64,000 bases of DNA from Siphonodentalium dalli (GCA_032622095.1 CP136065.1:92447343-92511342), one strand, 5' to 3'; counted from the first letter of the stretch, positions 9,301 to 19,078 are shown. Translations and numbers: made by a program. Notes: generated by a model not told the origin, from the letters alone.

Positions 9301-11391
9301 ATAATCATACTATTTACACAATTCAACCTTATCAGTTATGAGTATATCTTCCCCTCTATGCCATTGGGTTTTTGAATATTTGAATGTGACATTGTGATCA
9401 TGGGGTCATCATGAACTGTCCTCCCATGTATGTTGATATATGGCCACCTGTAATTTCTCATGTGGATTAGGGGTCTTAAAATTATTACCAATTTCTATTC
9501 CAAATGGATTCTCCCGCTCAGTTATAAAACTATACATTAGAGTGGTCTATATTATTCATTTGGAGGGGCGTTGAGGACAAATGAGCAGACAACAGTATGA
9601 CGAAAAGATAATACAAGTGCTGAAGGATTCATATTATTTTGTGGGAGATGTTCAGATTATGGTCGTTTGTTGAACTTATTACCTGAACATTTCCTACGGT
9701 AACCGCTCATCATTGAGTAGTTAGTATAGAAAGGGTTGACTGAAATCCCACAGGGGCATATTTTAAGGTTGAATGGTGGTAGAAACTATACACGTGGAAT
9801 TAACCATTTAAACGGACATGACTCATTCGAGCTTCCAAATTATTTATACGTAAATTGGAAGGAGGTATATGAGATAGGTTGAACGTACACGAACTATTGA
9901 TATACCGGCTTCATATGCTCTGCAAAATACTCTGAAAAGTACTTTCTATGGCCACAGCAGTTTCCAATTTTTCGCATAGAAGAGAAACAAACGCTCTTTA
10001 CTTCAACCATATCAGGAATAGACTAACACGTGACGCTCTTTTCTACTCCATGCTGCGCAAATGGCTGTTTTTATTTTGGGAACAAAACATAGTGTATTTG
10101 TTAGGACTTTAACATACTTCAATGCGTCTTTCTGGGACATATTATGCCCGTAATGTGTCTTTCTGGGACATATTATGCCCGTAATGCGTCTTTCTGGGAC
10201 ATATTATGCCCGTAATGCGTCTTTCTGGGACATATTATACCCGTAATGTGTCTTTCTGGGACATATTATACCCGTAATGTGTCTTTCTGGGACATATTAT
10301 GCCCGTACTGTGTCTTTCTGGGACATATTATGCCCGTAATGTGTCTTTCTGGGACATATTATACCCGTAATGTGTCTTTCTGGGACATATTATACCCGTA
10401 GAAAGGTAGTTCGAGTATCTATCGACCTATTTAGACACGGGTAAAATTCAAAAGCGAATATTAGTAGGTACATGTATTTTGGAGCGCAAATCGCCAAGTG
10501 GCTTTAAAACTACTCCAAAGATACTATGTCAATAATAACCAACCAGACGTTCTCACCACCATCACGTAACCGAAGAGTTGATGTCAAGTATATAATTGTA
10601 AAATTTTGCGTCTCTTTGCGCTCAGTCTCAATTACTTGGTGCAGAATGTAGATTGAGCGTCGTCGGCACGTTTATTGGAAAGCCATTAATTGTAGCACAA
10701 AGGTAAACAATGTCTTTTGATCGTTAGAGTTTGATTCAATGATAATACAATAATTGCACATAGACTTGGTTGTGGGCTCGAGATCATTCCATCATATAAC
10801 TTAGTCGCATATCTTTACTTGAAAATAAAAACGAGCAGTGTCGTTTTAAGGTGAATTTAACAACTTCCCGGCGGATGAGATATATCCATGAAATTACCTA
10901 AGATGAAATGTGACACGCATCCGGAGTGGCGAATGCACTATATAAACGACAAGAGGCACATATTTTAACCTTCAGAGAGTGTTTTCCCAAATTAAATAAT
11001 CAACCTGATTAGTGAAGGCGTTAATCGAGGGCAAATGGAGGGGGCTGAATCACCTACACCACCGCGCCTGGGTATAAAACTGAGTTACCACTCATGTGAT
11101 ATATTGTGGTCAATGAACAAGAGCGCAAATGCATAACTGGTTTATCCAGCGCGATCTGGCCTGCATGTTGACACGATTGCTCCACTGCACAGCCACCGCC
11201 AGATCCGAAACATATTATACATACCCATGAATATCTTGTATCGGCATTACCGTCCTAACAGGTTGTACTACTGACTCCGGTGTCCTTTTGGAAAATAGTG
11301 CGAATGTTTTCTCCATCTCCTGTAACAGTTCTGGGTAGGAGAGAATGCGTCGGATATCGTCTCCGCTGATGAATCGAATGTTGGTCGACAT
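206..11391 (-). CDS. CRYM: Mu-crystallin / ketimine reductase (CRYM-like), six exons, 3' end outside the window
   Basis: The gene belongs to the ornithine cyclodeaminase/mu-crystallin family: NAD(P)H-dependent cytosolic enzymes that reduce cyclic ketimines, with mammalian CRYM also binding thyroid hormone. Joining 11391-11225, 7481-7337, 5859-5797, 4991-4890, 2048-1871 and 327-about 206 gives one open frame of about 259 residues. Intron phases match at every internal junction (2, 0, 0, 0, 1) and all five introns begin with GT and end with AG. Visible family blocks, in order, are VVQPVRTVMP, AMMPAY, ALAIKLVT, MDGDVITEMRTA, ILGSGVQAESH (dinucleotide-binding loop) and YVDSYEAARKESGDI. The vertebrate protein is about 314 residues, so about 50 C-terminal residues are missing to the left of the window. 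The introns hold many transposon copies. Substrate use in this animal is inferred, not seen. Confidence 0.93.
463..704. mobile_element. Palindromic short DNA transposon, family A copy
   Basis: Recurrent element of about 240 bp. It is built from inverted copies of a motif reading CATTCTCTTATATATGCGAG and ends in GTCATGAAAGGGTTAA-like inverted termini. The internal text CCTAACAATATTTACCTTGACC is shared with copies at 1615, 30597 and 32035. It sits in or beyond the intron to the 3' side of CRYM-like exon 5. No coding capacity. Confidence 0.8.
705..1614. other. Intronic AT-rich sequence without recognised features
   Basis: Intron between CRYM-like exons 5 and 6. I see no long open frame and no copy of the other repeat families here. 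Confidence 0.5.
1615..1856. mobile_element. Palindromic short DNA transposon, family A copy
   Basis: Begins TTTAACCCTTCCATGACTGG and carries the same four-part palindrome and the same central AACAATATTTACATTGACC as the copy at 463. It ends 15 bp from the donor of CRYM-like exon 5. Confidence 0.82.
1871..2048 (-). CDS. CRYM: CRYM-like exon 5
   Basis: The exon follows the acceptor ATAATTCAG and encodes 59 residues, starting IRVWSRTHANAVKFAEKFGA and ending SDWVKDGAHIN. One extra base (phase 1) precedes the donor GTAAGT. Blocks AVRDADIIVTVT and WVKDGAHIN match the second half of the nucleotide-binding domain in mu-crystallins. Splicing to exon 6 rebuilds the family string AHINCVGA. Confidence 0.94.
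2700..3445. repeat. Tandem units of a dispersed repeat (family G)
   Basis: About four diverged units of roughly 180 bp, each containing CAAGATGGCTGCCGG-type text, then TTTTTCGACGAATTTCGG, then GAGGTCACCCCGAAGAT, then GATTTAGTCATGCAAAGA. Shorter copies recur at 4440-4745 and 48775-49000. Open frames reported here are repeat text. The block lies in the intron between CRYM-like exons 4 and 5. Confidence 0.85.
3446..4439. other. Intronic sequence without recognised features
   Basis: AT-rich intron sequence with no supported gene and no repeat that I could match elsewhere in the window. Confidence 0.45.
4440..4745. repeat. Dispersed repeat family G, two partial units
   Basis: Same text as 2700-3445 (CAAGATGGCTGCCGGCGGCC, GGGGTCACCCCGAAGATCC). 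It ends about 145 bp from the donor of CRYM-like exon 4. Confidence 0.85.
4890..4991 (-). CDS. CRYM: CRYM-like exon 4 (dinucleotide-binding loop)
   Basis: A 102-bp exon of 34 codons between the acceptor TCAATTCCAG and the donor GTATGT, phase 0 at both ends. It reads YLAPPNSRILAILGSGVQAE and on through FHLLE. ILGSGVQAESH is the glycine-rich turn of the Rossmann fold that binds NAD(P)H and is nearly identical to the family pattern G-x-G-V-Q-A. The 177-residue open frame on the opposite strand (4475-5008) is an antisense shadow over this exon plus a repeat. Confidence 0.94.
5394..5696. mobile_element. Foldback element with TTAA ends (family H)
   Basis: Inverted arms of about 70 bp start TTAAAGGGGGACTGTACACT on the left and mirror as GCACAGTCCTCATTTAA on the right. 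Both arms contain CATCTCCTATTATACTCAAC or its complement. It lies in the intron between CRYM-like exons 3 and 4. A related arm is at 46195-46262. Confidence 0.82.
5797..5859 (-). CDS. CRYM: CRYM-like exon 3
   Basis: A 63-bp exon of 21 codons, bounded by the acceptor ACACTCCAG and the donor GTAAGC, phase 0 on both sides. It encodes IMDGDVITEMRTACASAVAT plus K. The arginine in MRTA is conserved in the family and contacts the substrate carboxylate in characterised ornithine cyclodeaminases. Too short to be seen by simple ORF finding. Confidence 0.92.
5860..7336. other. Intron 2 of the CRYM-like gene, mostly unrecognised
   Basis: AT-rich DNA. The last 100 bases (about 7230-7320) resemble text at 34620-34700 and, inverted, at 11605-11690 (CATTTCTGACTAT, TATTATCTTG), so a small repeat ends close to the exon 2 donor. 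Nothing else recognised. Confidence 0.5.
7337..7481 (-). CDS. CRYM: CRYM-like exon 2
   Basis: The exon starts with one base completing the split codon after an acceptor ending ACAAG, then reads LFAMMPAYIRDEKALAIKLV and on to TSNGVPHT, and stops at the donor GTGAGC in phase 0. The MPAY and ALxxKLVT blocks are characteristic of mu-crystallin. The lysine of KLVT corresponds to the conserved active-site lysine of the ornithine cyclodeaminase family. The acceptor has a TTTTTCG tract rather than a long pyrimidine run, so its exact base is slightly less certain than the other junctions. Confidence 0.92.
7785..8080 (+). mobile_element. tRNA-derived SINE
   Basis: A tRNA-like head at about 7812-7878 has an A-box-like GTGGATAAGATCAT and a strong B box (GGTTCGATCC at 7864-7873). 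An unrelated body and an AT-rich tail ending in an (AT)n run at 8049-8074 follow. The length and the absence of a tRNA acceptor stem argue against a functional tRNA. It lies in intron 1 of the CRYM-like gene, antisense to it. Confidence 0.65.
8308..8547 (-). CDS. Possible terminal exon or retained coding fragment in CRYM-like intron 1
   Basis: An open stretch without an ATG near its start encodes SRGVGLWVTAQEGNVTRAII, then a segment rich in Val/Ile/Thr, and ends KLDKEE before a stop. It is less AT-rich than its surroundings, and two AATAAA signals follow the stop at once, as at a real 3' end. An acceptor-like AG upstream of CGAGGTGTGG would join CRYM-like exon 1 in frame, but its pyrimidine tract is poor. 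I do not recognise the protein. It could be an alternative last exon, part of another gene, or transposon debris. Confidence 0.25.
   Translation of the reverse strand: MVSRYKRTTPIVSRGVGLWVTAQEGNVTRAIIRVVCVSIDNDSHTIDVIVATRSTRIFSSEVCVECVTKCMTKKLDKEE
8648..9176. mobile_element. Inverted-repeat short transposon, family B copy
   Basis: Left text ACGGGCGGCGTTGGTGGTGG and GCTGTTAAAATATTCACCTC is mirrored on the right by CGAACGCCGCCCGTGCCTTT. Internal text ATATGGCATAAACAGTATGT repeats in inverted form. Copies at 12637, 41760 and 44935. Confidence 0.85.
9480..9765. mobile_element. Short transposon, family D copy (diverged)
   Basis: Contains CAAATGGATTCTCCC, TATTCATTTGGAGGGGCG, GTTGAACTTATTACCTGAAC and a closing AGTATAGAAAGGGTTGA. 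This is the plan of the better copies at 18825, 41255, 42370 and 44320. Confidence 0.7.
9810..10500. mobile_element. Short transposon, family E copy with internal array
   Basis: Begins TTTAAACGGACATGACTCAT, followed by ATGAGATAGGTTGAACGTAC and a segment with GGAGCGCAAATCGCCAAGTG near the end. The same order occurs at 21790, 37640 and, inverted, 25230 and 46390. Internally it has acquired the minisatellite at 10117-10400. Confidence 0.78.
10117..10400. repeat. 31-bp minisatellite, about nine copies
   Basis: The unit AATGCGTCTTTCTGGGACAT continues ATTATGCCCGT. Copies differ at only a few positions (GCG/GTG, GCCC/ACCC). A single unrepeated version (GTGCGTCTTTCTGGGACAT) exists in the family E copy at 37990, so the array arose by amplification inside the element. 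Confidence 0.93.
11225..11391 (-). CDS. CRYM: CRYM-like exon 1 (initiator ATG)
   Basis: The ATG at 11391-11389 opens a frame of 55 residues starting MSTNIRFISGDDIRR and running into ESVVQPVRTVMPIQDIH, then two bases of a split glycine codon before the donor GTATGT. The QPVRT block with its conserved arginine is the N-terminal signature of the family. The 5' UTR lies above 11391; its extent is not visible. A longer open frame on the same strand (11611-11255) in another phase is a shadow of this exon. Confidence 0.93.
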
Positions 11392-12636
11392 TTTTATGTC
11401 TGTACACGCGGAAGAAATTAAACACTGGTCGTCCAGTAACGCAAGCGAGAAGACTCCTAATGTTTAAGAAGTCTAGTTTCAAACTACACAGTAGAGTTCT
11501 CCCCCTAGTTTCACTAGATGAGACTACTGCAATCGGAATCCTCGGTACTTTCCGTCGATCGAAATAGGTAAGCCGATTCGACGAGGGTGACGATTGGAGA
11601 CTACTGGTCATAATGGTACAATAAAACCATAGTCAGAAATGGTAACGCGCTCAAGATCATATATTATATACCCCAGATTGTAATTATAGAATATAAAATA
11701 TATTGGTTTCGCGAATGACCAACTCAGCGGAGTCCGTTAAAATAACAATAACAACCATCACCTAATTAACGAACCGGCGGCCGACTCGGCCGTCTCCGAC
11801 CACAACCATCAGTGGGCTGCAGAACGAAAAATATCAATAAAAAGTTGAAATATAAGACTTACAAATTATCTTTTAAATTTCTTTTATTGGTAATTGACAT
11901 AACTTGTCACAGACCAAAAATCAACATTGTTGACATAATAATGTAAAGGACAATAAACGAAATTGAAATTCCCAACTACACCTTTTACCGGACTCGGCCT
12001 CCGGGTCGCGCAGTTCGACTTTTAAACCGGAAAAAAACGATTATCTATAAATAAAATGCCCAGCGGACCACAGCTATCAAGAATTTGGAGAAAAGTATAC
12101 ACGCGGCGCGCGCTAATTAATAAGTCTCAATACATCTATTCATCAACTAATCAAATACTTAAAAAAGTTCCTCTAGGTTTGTTTTTCGATTGAAAAACAA
12201 CACAGTGGGTTAGCGTCACCAAAGTCATCCTCTGGGGACCTCATTATGCATGATCTCATCTGCTATTGGAGACCTAGACTCAGATTTAAGTTCCCAGATG
12301 GTGAAGATGGTGATGTGCTCCCATTGTATACATCGACTATATATATGGATTGAATTTGTGTTGTCTGCCAATTTGGGTATATAGAGAAACTAAACTAAAA
12401 ATGAAAAATACGTTTCTAAAGAAGTTTCTGAAGAAACTAAAAATTTTTGTTAATTTGATAATAAAGATACATTCCAGAGAAGATGAGGTTTAAGCAGGAC
12501 CCCAGAGGGTGAATTTGGTGATCCTAGCCTGCCGTTCGGGGTTAAGTCACCAATTTCAGCATCTGGGGACTTCCTTCTGCAAATGTCCTGTATTAGTGTT
12601 ATAAGCTGGCTCGTGGAACCAAATTTCGTTTCGCCT
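11392..12636. other. Region upstream of the CRYM-like start codon
   Basis: It should hold the 5' UTR and promoter of the CRYM-like gene. There is a GC-rich patch (GGCGGCCGACTCGGCCG near 11775) and another near 12000 (CGGACTCGGCCTCCGGGTCG). No TATA box can be assigned with confidence. An inverted repeat fragment (11605-11690) is shared with 7230 and 34620. Confidence 0.35.
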
Positions 12637-12962
12637 TAAAGATACTACGGGCGGCGTTGGCGGTGGATATGCTGTTAAAATATTCAGCTCCGTCAAAACC
12701 GCCATAAACAGAAAGAATAGTATAAGATATAGACAGGCTTTGTTCTTATGCCAATCAGAAATATGGCATAAACAGTATGTTATTGTCAATTCCCCCCCTT
12801 TGTTATGTAATAAAGAGCGTACGTCTTGACGACAATATACTATTTACGCGCTGATTATGTTTGGCATATGAACAAAACTATATATATTTTAATATTCCTT
12901 CTGTTGATAGCGATTTAAACAAATATGAATATTTCTGCAACGAACGCCACCCGTGCCTTTAA
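12637..12962. mobile_element. Family B short transposon, internally shortened copy
   Basis: Starts TTAAAGATACTACGGGCGGC and ends CGCCACCCGTGCCTTTAA. The two arms are the same as in the copy at 8648, but the centre between the GTTATGTAA and AAAGAGCGT segments is deleted. Confidence 0.88.
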
Positions 12963-13949
12963 GCGGGAATTTCGACTTATCCAACTTTGCACCATATTTT
13001 GAGGCCTGATTGTTGAGATTATGTACATTTTCGTCATTTTAAATTGAGCATAATTATATCTTGATTAGCCATCCGAAATTAATCGGCCCATGCTGCCCTT
13101 TTTATGGTTAACTTCTGTGTCATTTGCTATTTTGTCTACGATATATAATTAACAGAAAATTATATGTTATTTTGTTATATAAAACAGATAAGGACGTTGA
13201 CCAATCAGAGCCCAACGTCTATATCAGTACTTTATTCTCTTCCATAAATTCTTGCAGCATTCGTTGCACGGTTGGTCCGGATTTCTGATCCACACAAAGG
13301 GAAGGTGACTCGACTTAAGTTGGTCAAACGTTTGTCCGCGGGTTAACTAACTTAGCTTAGTCAAAATGACTAAGGGAGAAATTTAGTCATTATGGTTAGG
13401 GTGATAGTTGGTCATAACGAATAAGAAATGATTAGACAAACGACTAATTGGGTTAGTCATAATTACGAGGATTAAGTCATAGTGACTAACCTTTCTTAGT
13501 CACTGGGAACGTGAAAATGTAATTTGGTGAAAATTTATCCAATACTCAACCAGATAATATATTATCCAGAATCAGAGTCCGAATTGAACACAAGACAAGC
13601 TTTCAATCAATTCTCTATAACACAGAATCCAATAATGTTATGTTGAGAGGTATAACAATAGCGTTACAGGTATGTTTAACTGGTTAATTTTCCCGACATG
13701 TCTGTGGTGTCCATGAAACAAAAAAACCTTTTATCCAAATAATGTAGCCTTCGGCGTGGGAGTGTAGTTCTGATATATATGCCATTATATCCTCCCATCA
13801 CTTTGGTCAATTATAGATCTAATAGAAATGTGATGCAATGGAAATTGTATATTTAGCCACGAATATTTAACAATTCGAGTTATTCTTCGTGTAACTATGA
13901 CTAAGTCAAGAGTTAGTCACAGTTACTCGCTGAAATGTGTGGGTATACC
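12963..13949. other. AT-rich sequence with a TTAGTCA-rich block
   Basis: About 13310-13510 repeats TTAGTCA/TGACTAA in both orientations, partly echoed at 13900-13925, suggesting a decayed foldback repeat. No supported gene. Confidence 0.45.
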
Positions 13950-14065
13950 CTGGAACAAACGTCGCACTACCGACGAATCTAATTCAATTAGAATTAGACT
14001 CGAGTTTAATTCATAATTCGTCTGTTGAAACAAACGTCGCATTTAATTCAAGACGAATCTAAATG
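13950..14065. mobile_element. Palindromic short element (family K)
   Basis: Contains GGAACAAACGTCGCACTACC, GACGAATCTAATTC and inverted partners (TTCGTCTGTTGAAAC). The same motifs build the larger structure at 15050-15410. Confidence 0.7.
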
Positions 14066-14463
14066 ATTTCTTAAAATGGCATAAAGCGTTCATAAGGGTT
14101 TTCGTCAAAACGGCTAAAATAGGAAGTTTTATATCAATTCTAAAACGTAAAATTTAGTGAGAAAATGTGGCTTTTGACTTCCAAGCGACGAAATTAATGT
14201 TACTATTCTAAGGAGTGGAAATTATTGGTTTTATATCGCTATTTCGTAGGTATTTGATACATATTTTAGGTCGGACATGATTCTTTAAGTGGTATTTTGC
14301 TTTGAACTTGTCTGAAAGAAATCAGGTCCAGTTTATTTTTATACGAAAACGTTGTACCGTTTTAACACTTTAATAGCAAGTTGAGGTCAACGCGCTATAT
14401 CACTATATATTGGGCCAGTATGCCTATATATCTAAAACCACGTGGTAAAATAACCATGGCGGA

Positions 14464-15030
14464 CAGGGACGTACGGCTATAGGGTCTCGGTTGGGGGGGG
14501 GGCTAATAAATTTGCGTAATTCAATTTGCACCCCCTTGGCTGTTCCTTCACATGCCTGGATAATAGCCTATTCTGAATGGATCAGTAGACTTGTAGTCAT
14601 GCACTGGGCGGACCATGGTTCTGCCAGTAGAAGAGATCTGAACCTGAAAATCCGATCATAGTTTGGCACAGCGGGAGAAAACATTAGACTGGCCTCAAGC
14701 TTTCCAAGTGCTGACAATTTCCAACCTGACACCCCACGAAGGTTGGAAAATTTCCAACTGATGACCATTTAAGTTCATAATTTTGAACAGAAGCATAGGA
14801 AAATAATTAGCAGTTTTTTTGGCTGGCCACGGGGTTCATGAGGGACCAGGAAACAGGCCATTTCAGTCAAAATGTTGGATCAAAAGTAGGAAAATATGCA
14901 AATGTTGGTCTAAAAACAACAAATTCCCCAATAATTCATTGCTGGAAAATCAAATTGCAAGAACAATTCAACCCATCGTTGATGTTAAATTTGCAACGTC
15001 CATGCACAGTATAGCGTGTATATCCAAACG
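14464..15030. mobile_element. Short element with CAGGGACGT end (family J)
   Basis: Starts CAGGGACGTACGG, then a G run, TTTCCAACCTGACACCCC, and ATGTTGGTCTAAAAACAACA followed by AAATTCCCC. The last parts recur at 52239-53020, and inverted at 63110-63330. The CAGGG end suggests a hAT-like non-autonomous element, but I could not define a target duplication. Confidence 0.5.
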
Positions 15031-15049
15031 GAATAAATATTTATTTAGT

Positions 15050-15410
15050 GCGTCTACTCCCATTTAATTTGAAACAAACGTTGCACTTTCGTCGACTCGA
15101 ATTCAAATACCACCAAATTACGTCATGCTCGTTGGTGTTTTTCAGTTTCAATTGGAATTCCCTCATTAGCATATCATTATGCAGCTCGTTTGCATGTCTC
15201 CGAATTAAATTCGAGTCGACGGTGATGCGACGTTTGTTTCAAACACGGATCTCAGACGCATCAGCAATTAAATTCGTGTTGACCACACGCATTCTTCGTC
15301 GGTAGTGCGTCTACTCGCATTTATTTGCAACAAACGTCGCACTACCGACGAATCTAATTCAAATAATTGAATTCGATCCGTCGGTAGTGCGACGTTTGTT
15401 CCAAGGGTTA
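15050..15410. mobile_element. Nested palindromic elements, family K
   Basis: At least four copies of the motif AACAAACGTCGCACTACCGA or its complement alternate in orientation, with GAATTC-containing palindromes between. Several foldback copies are apparently nested or joined. Confidence 0.7.
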
Positions 15411-15739
15411 GTTAGTCATATATTGACCCGATTTTTTTCCTCAGTGTGTGCAAGTTTGCCAGTAACTTGCTTACAAAGGGTCGGTGGTTTATACATGCAG
15501 TGGAGTTGATTTCTTGGTGATATTTACCCTATGTGTGGTCTTTTCTCCACCCATAAAGCTAACTGACGTACATGGCCAGGAACTTACCTCACCAAAGAAG
15601 TCTTGATTTTAAATTAGTTTAAAGCATATAAATGGTTTGTCTTACAAGACAAAATAGTACATGAGCCGTGGAAATTCACAATGCATATTCAAAGATCAGT
15701 TAATCACTCATATTTATAACTTATAACTTTTAATTTACA

Positions 15740-16620
15740 AGAAATATAGGTATCCAGGTGTCCCGATTTTTAGAATGGTCACATCTCCCCATTTTAAGGA
15801 AATCACACCAAGCTTGGGGATGGATAATAGCTTTAAAAAACAAACAATTTTTTTCAAAACATCAAATGTGTTTCACTAGATATGTTTGACATATTTATGC
15901 AGTTCTATCAAGTAAACTTGCACGTAGTCGCGTTAAAGTGATGTGAAACACTCCGGTAGGGTGATAAAATAGAAATGAAGAATAATTTTGCTCAAAGTAG
16001 TAATTTTTACAAATATTATATCCAAATTAACAACACACACCGTCATTTTCATATATTAAATGCAGTGACTGCCGATGGAGAAATCGTTTTCGTTAGTTTA
16101 TCGCCGATAGAAGCGTCCCGATTCGAGTAGTAAATATTTACAATTTAGCGTAGTTCAGACAATGCTTTCTATGGAGTGGTACCGTCGATTTACTTGAGAT
16201 TTTCGGTGATGTTAGTAGAATGCTACATTCCTCCAGTTGGCATAGCACCTGAATACTTACTTATCAGTTTCACACACCCGAACAAGTACATAATATGTCT
16301 TTAAATTGCAAGAAATGACGTTTCTGTTGGATCAAGAAATAGCTAGACGATAGGACGAGGAGATAGACATCTTGAACACTGTTGAAAAAAATGATCAGGT
16401 TTTGAATTTGGGATTGGATTTTCTTGGACATATTTTTCGCCGTATTATATTTTTTTGATGTTAGTTTTGACCAACTGATATTTGAGGAAGGAGTAGTGCT
16501 GGCACACATTTGATATTTTGAAAAATAGTGTTTTTGAAGCTATTTTCCCCAAGCTCGGTTTGATTCACTCAAAATGGGGAGATGTGACCGTTCTAAAAAT
16601 AGTATAATAAAATTCCCGGA
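15740..16620. mobile_element. Inverted-repeat element interrupted by a younger insertion (family L)
   Basis: The outer arms are GGTGTCCCGATTTTTAGAAT with GGTCACATCTCCCCATTTT on the left, mirrored by AAAATGGGGAGATGTGACCG and TTCTAAAAATAG on the right. Inside lies a complete family M element (15933-16304) and about 230 bp of unrelated interior. Confidence 0.7.
15933..16304. mobile_element. Short TTAA-flanked transposon, family M copy 1
   Basis: 372 bp bounded by TTAA, from TTAAAGTGATGTGAAACACT to ACATAATATGTCTTTAA. Nearly identical in inverted orientation to 17714-18087 (a handful of substitutions), so both are recent. Decayed copies occur at 27525-28475 and 30970-31225. Confidence 0.9.
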
Positions 16621-16644
16621 TCCCTGTGTTTAATATATGTTCTT

Positions 16645-17036
16645 AACCCTTTACCCAACAGAAGGGCCCTGTGCCAATGCATTATCTTATATATGCGAGT
16701 CGACCATAGGTCGCCTCGCATATATAAGAGAATGCATTGGCTTAACACATTAAAAATTATAAAATTGTTAAAGAATGTAAGAAAAAATGGTAAAAAGTGT
16801 TATTTTTTTTTTATAGGCCAATGCATTCTCTTATATATGCGAGGCGACCTATGGTCGACTCGCATATATAAGAGAATGCATTGGCACAGGGCTAACTGTA
16901 ACTATCACAATGTGGTCAAGGAGCCGGTTCCAATGATATCCATATTTGTATGGTTCTATTGAGACAGACCGAAGATATTTTAGGCTGTTGAAGCTTTATT
17001 TGGCCGGTTTTGGCCGGTTTGTTGGGTAAAGGGTTA
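16645..17036. mobile_element. Family A palindromic transposon, variant copy
   Basis: The termini TTAACCCTTTACCCAACA and TGTTGGGTAAAGGGTTAA are inverted repeats. Inside, two hairpins of the CCAATGCATTCTCTTATATA type flank a T-rich centre and a right part with GGCCGGTTTTGGCCGG. Longer than other family A copies. Confidence 0.82.
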
Positions 17037-17713
17037 AAATGCACATAACCCCTTCCACTCGTAAGTACAATAACTACTGCAACAAATATCTAGCTCATCC
17101 ACTACATGCGTGTGTATAAAATAACACACTGGGGATGATATACGCCACACGAAATACACTATTTCGTTTGATATTGAATTTTCTATCCATTTATTTCAAA
17201 CCGTTTCAATGTTTTAAATTCCTAATTTTTCAATAACAAAAATGACATTCTTTGGTATTGATAGTTCTAGTTAATCTATCAGATTTATGGAGGCAATGAG
17301 TCAGAGTAAGTGTTCATTTCTTCAATATTGACATCGCGAACTTGGTAATAGTTCGGGTCTTCTCGAGACGCAAACAAACATGTCAAAGTGAGGTTACTCC
17401 TAACTACATGGCGTATATGCTGCGCGTAATTTAACACAATATCTAGATGATAATACATCATTATGTTACCTTAAGATATCATTGTTTTCGATAAATGCAG
17501 AATTTTGTATTGATTTGTCTGATAAAATCGATTAAAATGACGAAAAATCCCGCCACTGGATCTGGTCGTAAAGTCCGCTATAGCAGGTAAAGCAACGGTA
17601 CTTCCACGTAAAGCAGCAGTGTCCCGTCCCTATCGACTTCACTTTAATATCGCTGGTTTACGTCGAAAGAAACTTGGACTAAGGCTCATGTTGAGTTTGT
17701 TCCCCTATCATAC

Positions 17714-18087
17714 TTAAAGACATATTATGTACTTGTTCGGGTGTGTGAAACTGATAAGTAAGTATTCAGGTGCTATGCCAACTGGAGGAATGTAGCATTC
17801 TACTAACATCGCCGAAAATCTCAAGTAAATCGACGGTACCACTCCATAGAAAACATTGTCTGAACTACGCTAAATTGTAAATATTTACTACTCGAATCGG
17901 GACACTTCTATCGGCGATAAACTAACGAAAACCATTTCTCCATCGGCAGTCACTGCATTTAATTAATATATGAAATGACAGTGTGTGTTGTTAATTTGGA
18001 TATAATATTTGTAAAAATTACTAATTTGAGCAAAATTATTCTTCATTTCTATTTGATCACCCTACCGGAGTGTTTCACATCATTTTA
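17714..18087. mobile_element. Short TTAA-flanked transposon, family M copy 2 (inverted)
   Basis: Reverse complement of 15933-16304 with few differences. The two copies could pair as a long foldback across a 1.4-kb spacer. Confidence 0.9.
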
Positions 18088-18824
18088 AGAACACTGAACG
18101 AATTAATATGAACCATATCAACATGTCGAGAGGGTTAACATCTATAACGACGCCGGCCTTGAGGCAAGATGGCACCCAACCGCGTTCATAATGGGATCCC
18201 TCGATTTCATCTTGAAATCCCGTCGTTTGTGAATAAATATATCTGCAGAGTCAACAATATGCTATTACGTCAATTACGTTAATCGACTCGCCTGCGGATA
18301 ATCTTATCGGGTTAGTTTCCTTGTTGCAACGTCAGTGCACGTTTTCTTCTATGTGTTGATATGAGAATCACACTGCTAAATACTGGAGAGGTGATGTGTT
18401 TGATTCAATGAGCGTGAACAAATTCTCATTTCTTCACTTGGTATTTAATATTTTTTTCAGCAGACCATAATAATAATTTAGACGTCCTATGTTGTTGTTG
18501 TTGTTGTAACTGAAGGTCTGGAATTCTGAATACATATTTAAGTAATTACTCAGTGAAAGAAACCCATATGTATCGAAAGGCCGCGTTACAAAGGCCTTTG
18601 AGTCACATAGTGGACTTCGAAACATGGAGTGCCATTTTACAGGCCCGCATATATATAGCTGAAGGTGATGTCAGAAGAAACGTGCAATGACATTTGGTAT
18701 CGAAAGACAAGTAGGGCGTTCCGACTTGTTTCAGTGCATGAATTCATAGCTGTCCGGGAAGTAATAGGAAAAAGCCAAACTTTATATACGTTTTGCGTAA
18801 ATTCAGATACTAGACATGTTATCC
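18088..18824. other. AT-rich sequence with no supported feature
   Basis: Contains a (GTT)n microsatellite near 18490. An open frame starting at 18665 runs into the family D element and is not credible as a gene. Confidence 0.4.
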
Positions 18825-19078
18825 CTTTCTTAACTAAAGCATCATTGATGAGTAGTTATCGCAAAGGAAATGTTCAGACAATAAGTTCAACAAACGACCA
18901 TCGTTTGTTGAACTTATTATTTAAACATTTCCATCAATAAATAGGGCTCCTTCTGCACTTTGAATTTATCTGCCGTCTGCTTTTATCACTTTAACATCCC
19001 TCCAAATTAATAATAGACCATTTCGGTGCCCACTTTTTAACTTGTTGGGAGAATCCATTAAGTATACAAAGGGTTAAA
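18825..19078. mobile_element. Family D short transposon
   Basis: Carries a perfect-type hairpin with AATAAGTTCAACAAACGA and its mirror TCGTTTGTTGAACTTATT near 18880-18920, then CCCTCCAAATTAATAATAGA, and ends AGTATACAAAGGGTTAA. Confidence 0.8.

Noticed and set aside
11255-11611. Minus-strand ORF of 118 codons
   Set aside because: It overlaps CRYM-like exon 1 in a different phase; the phase of the family protein is the supported one.
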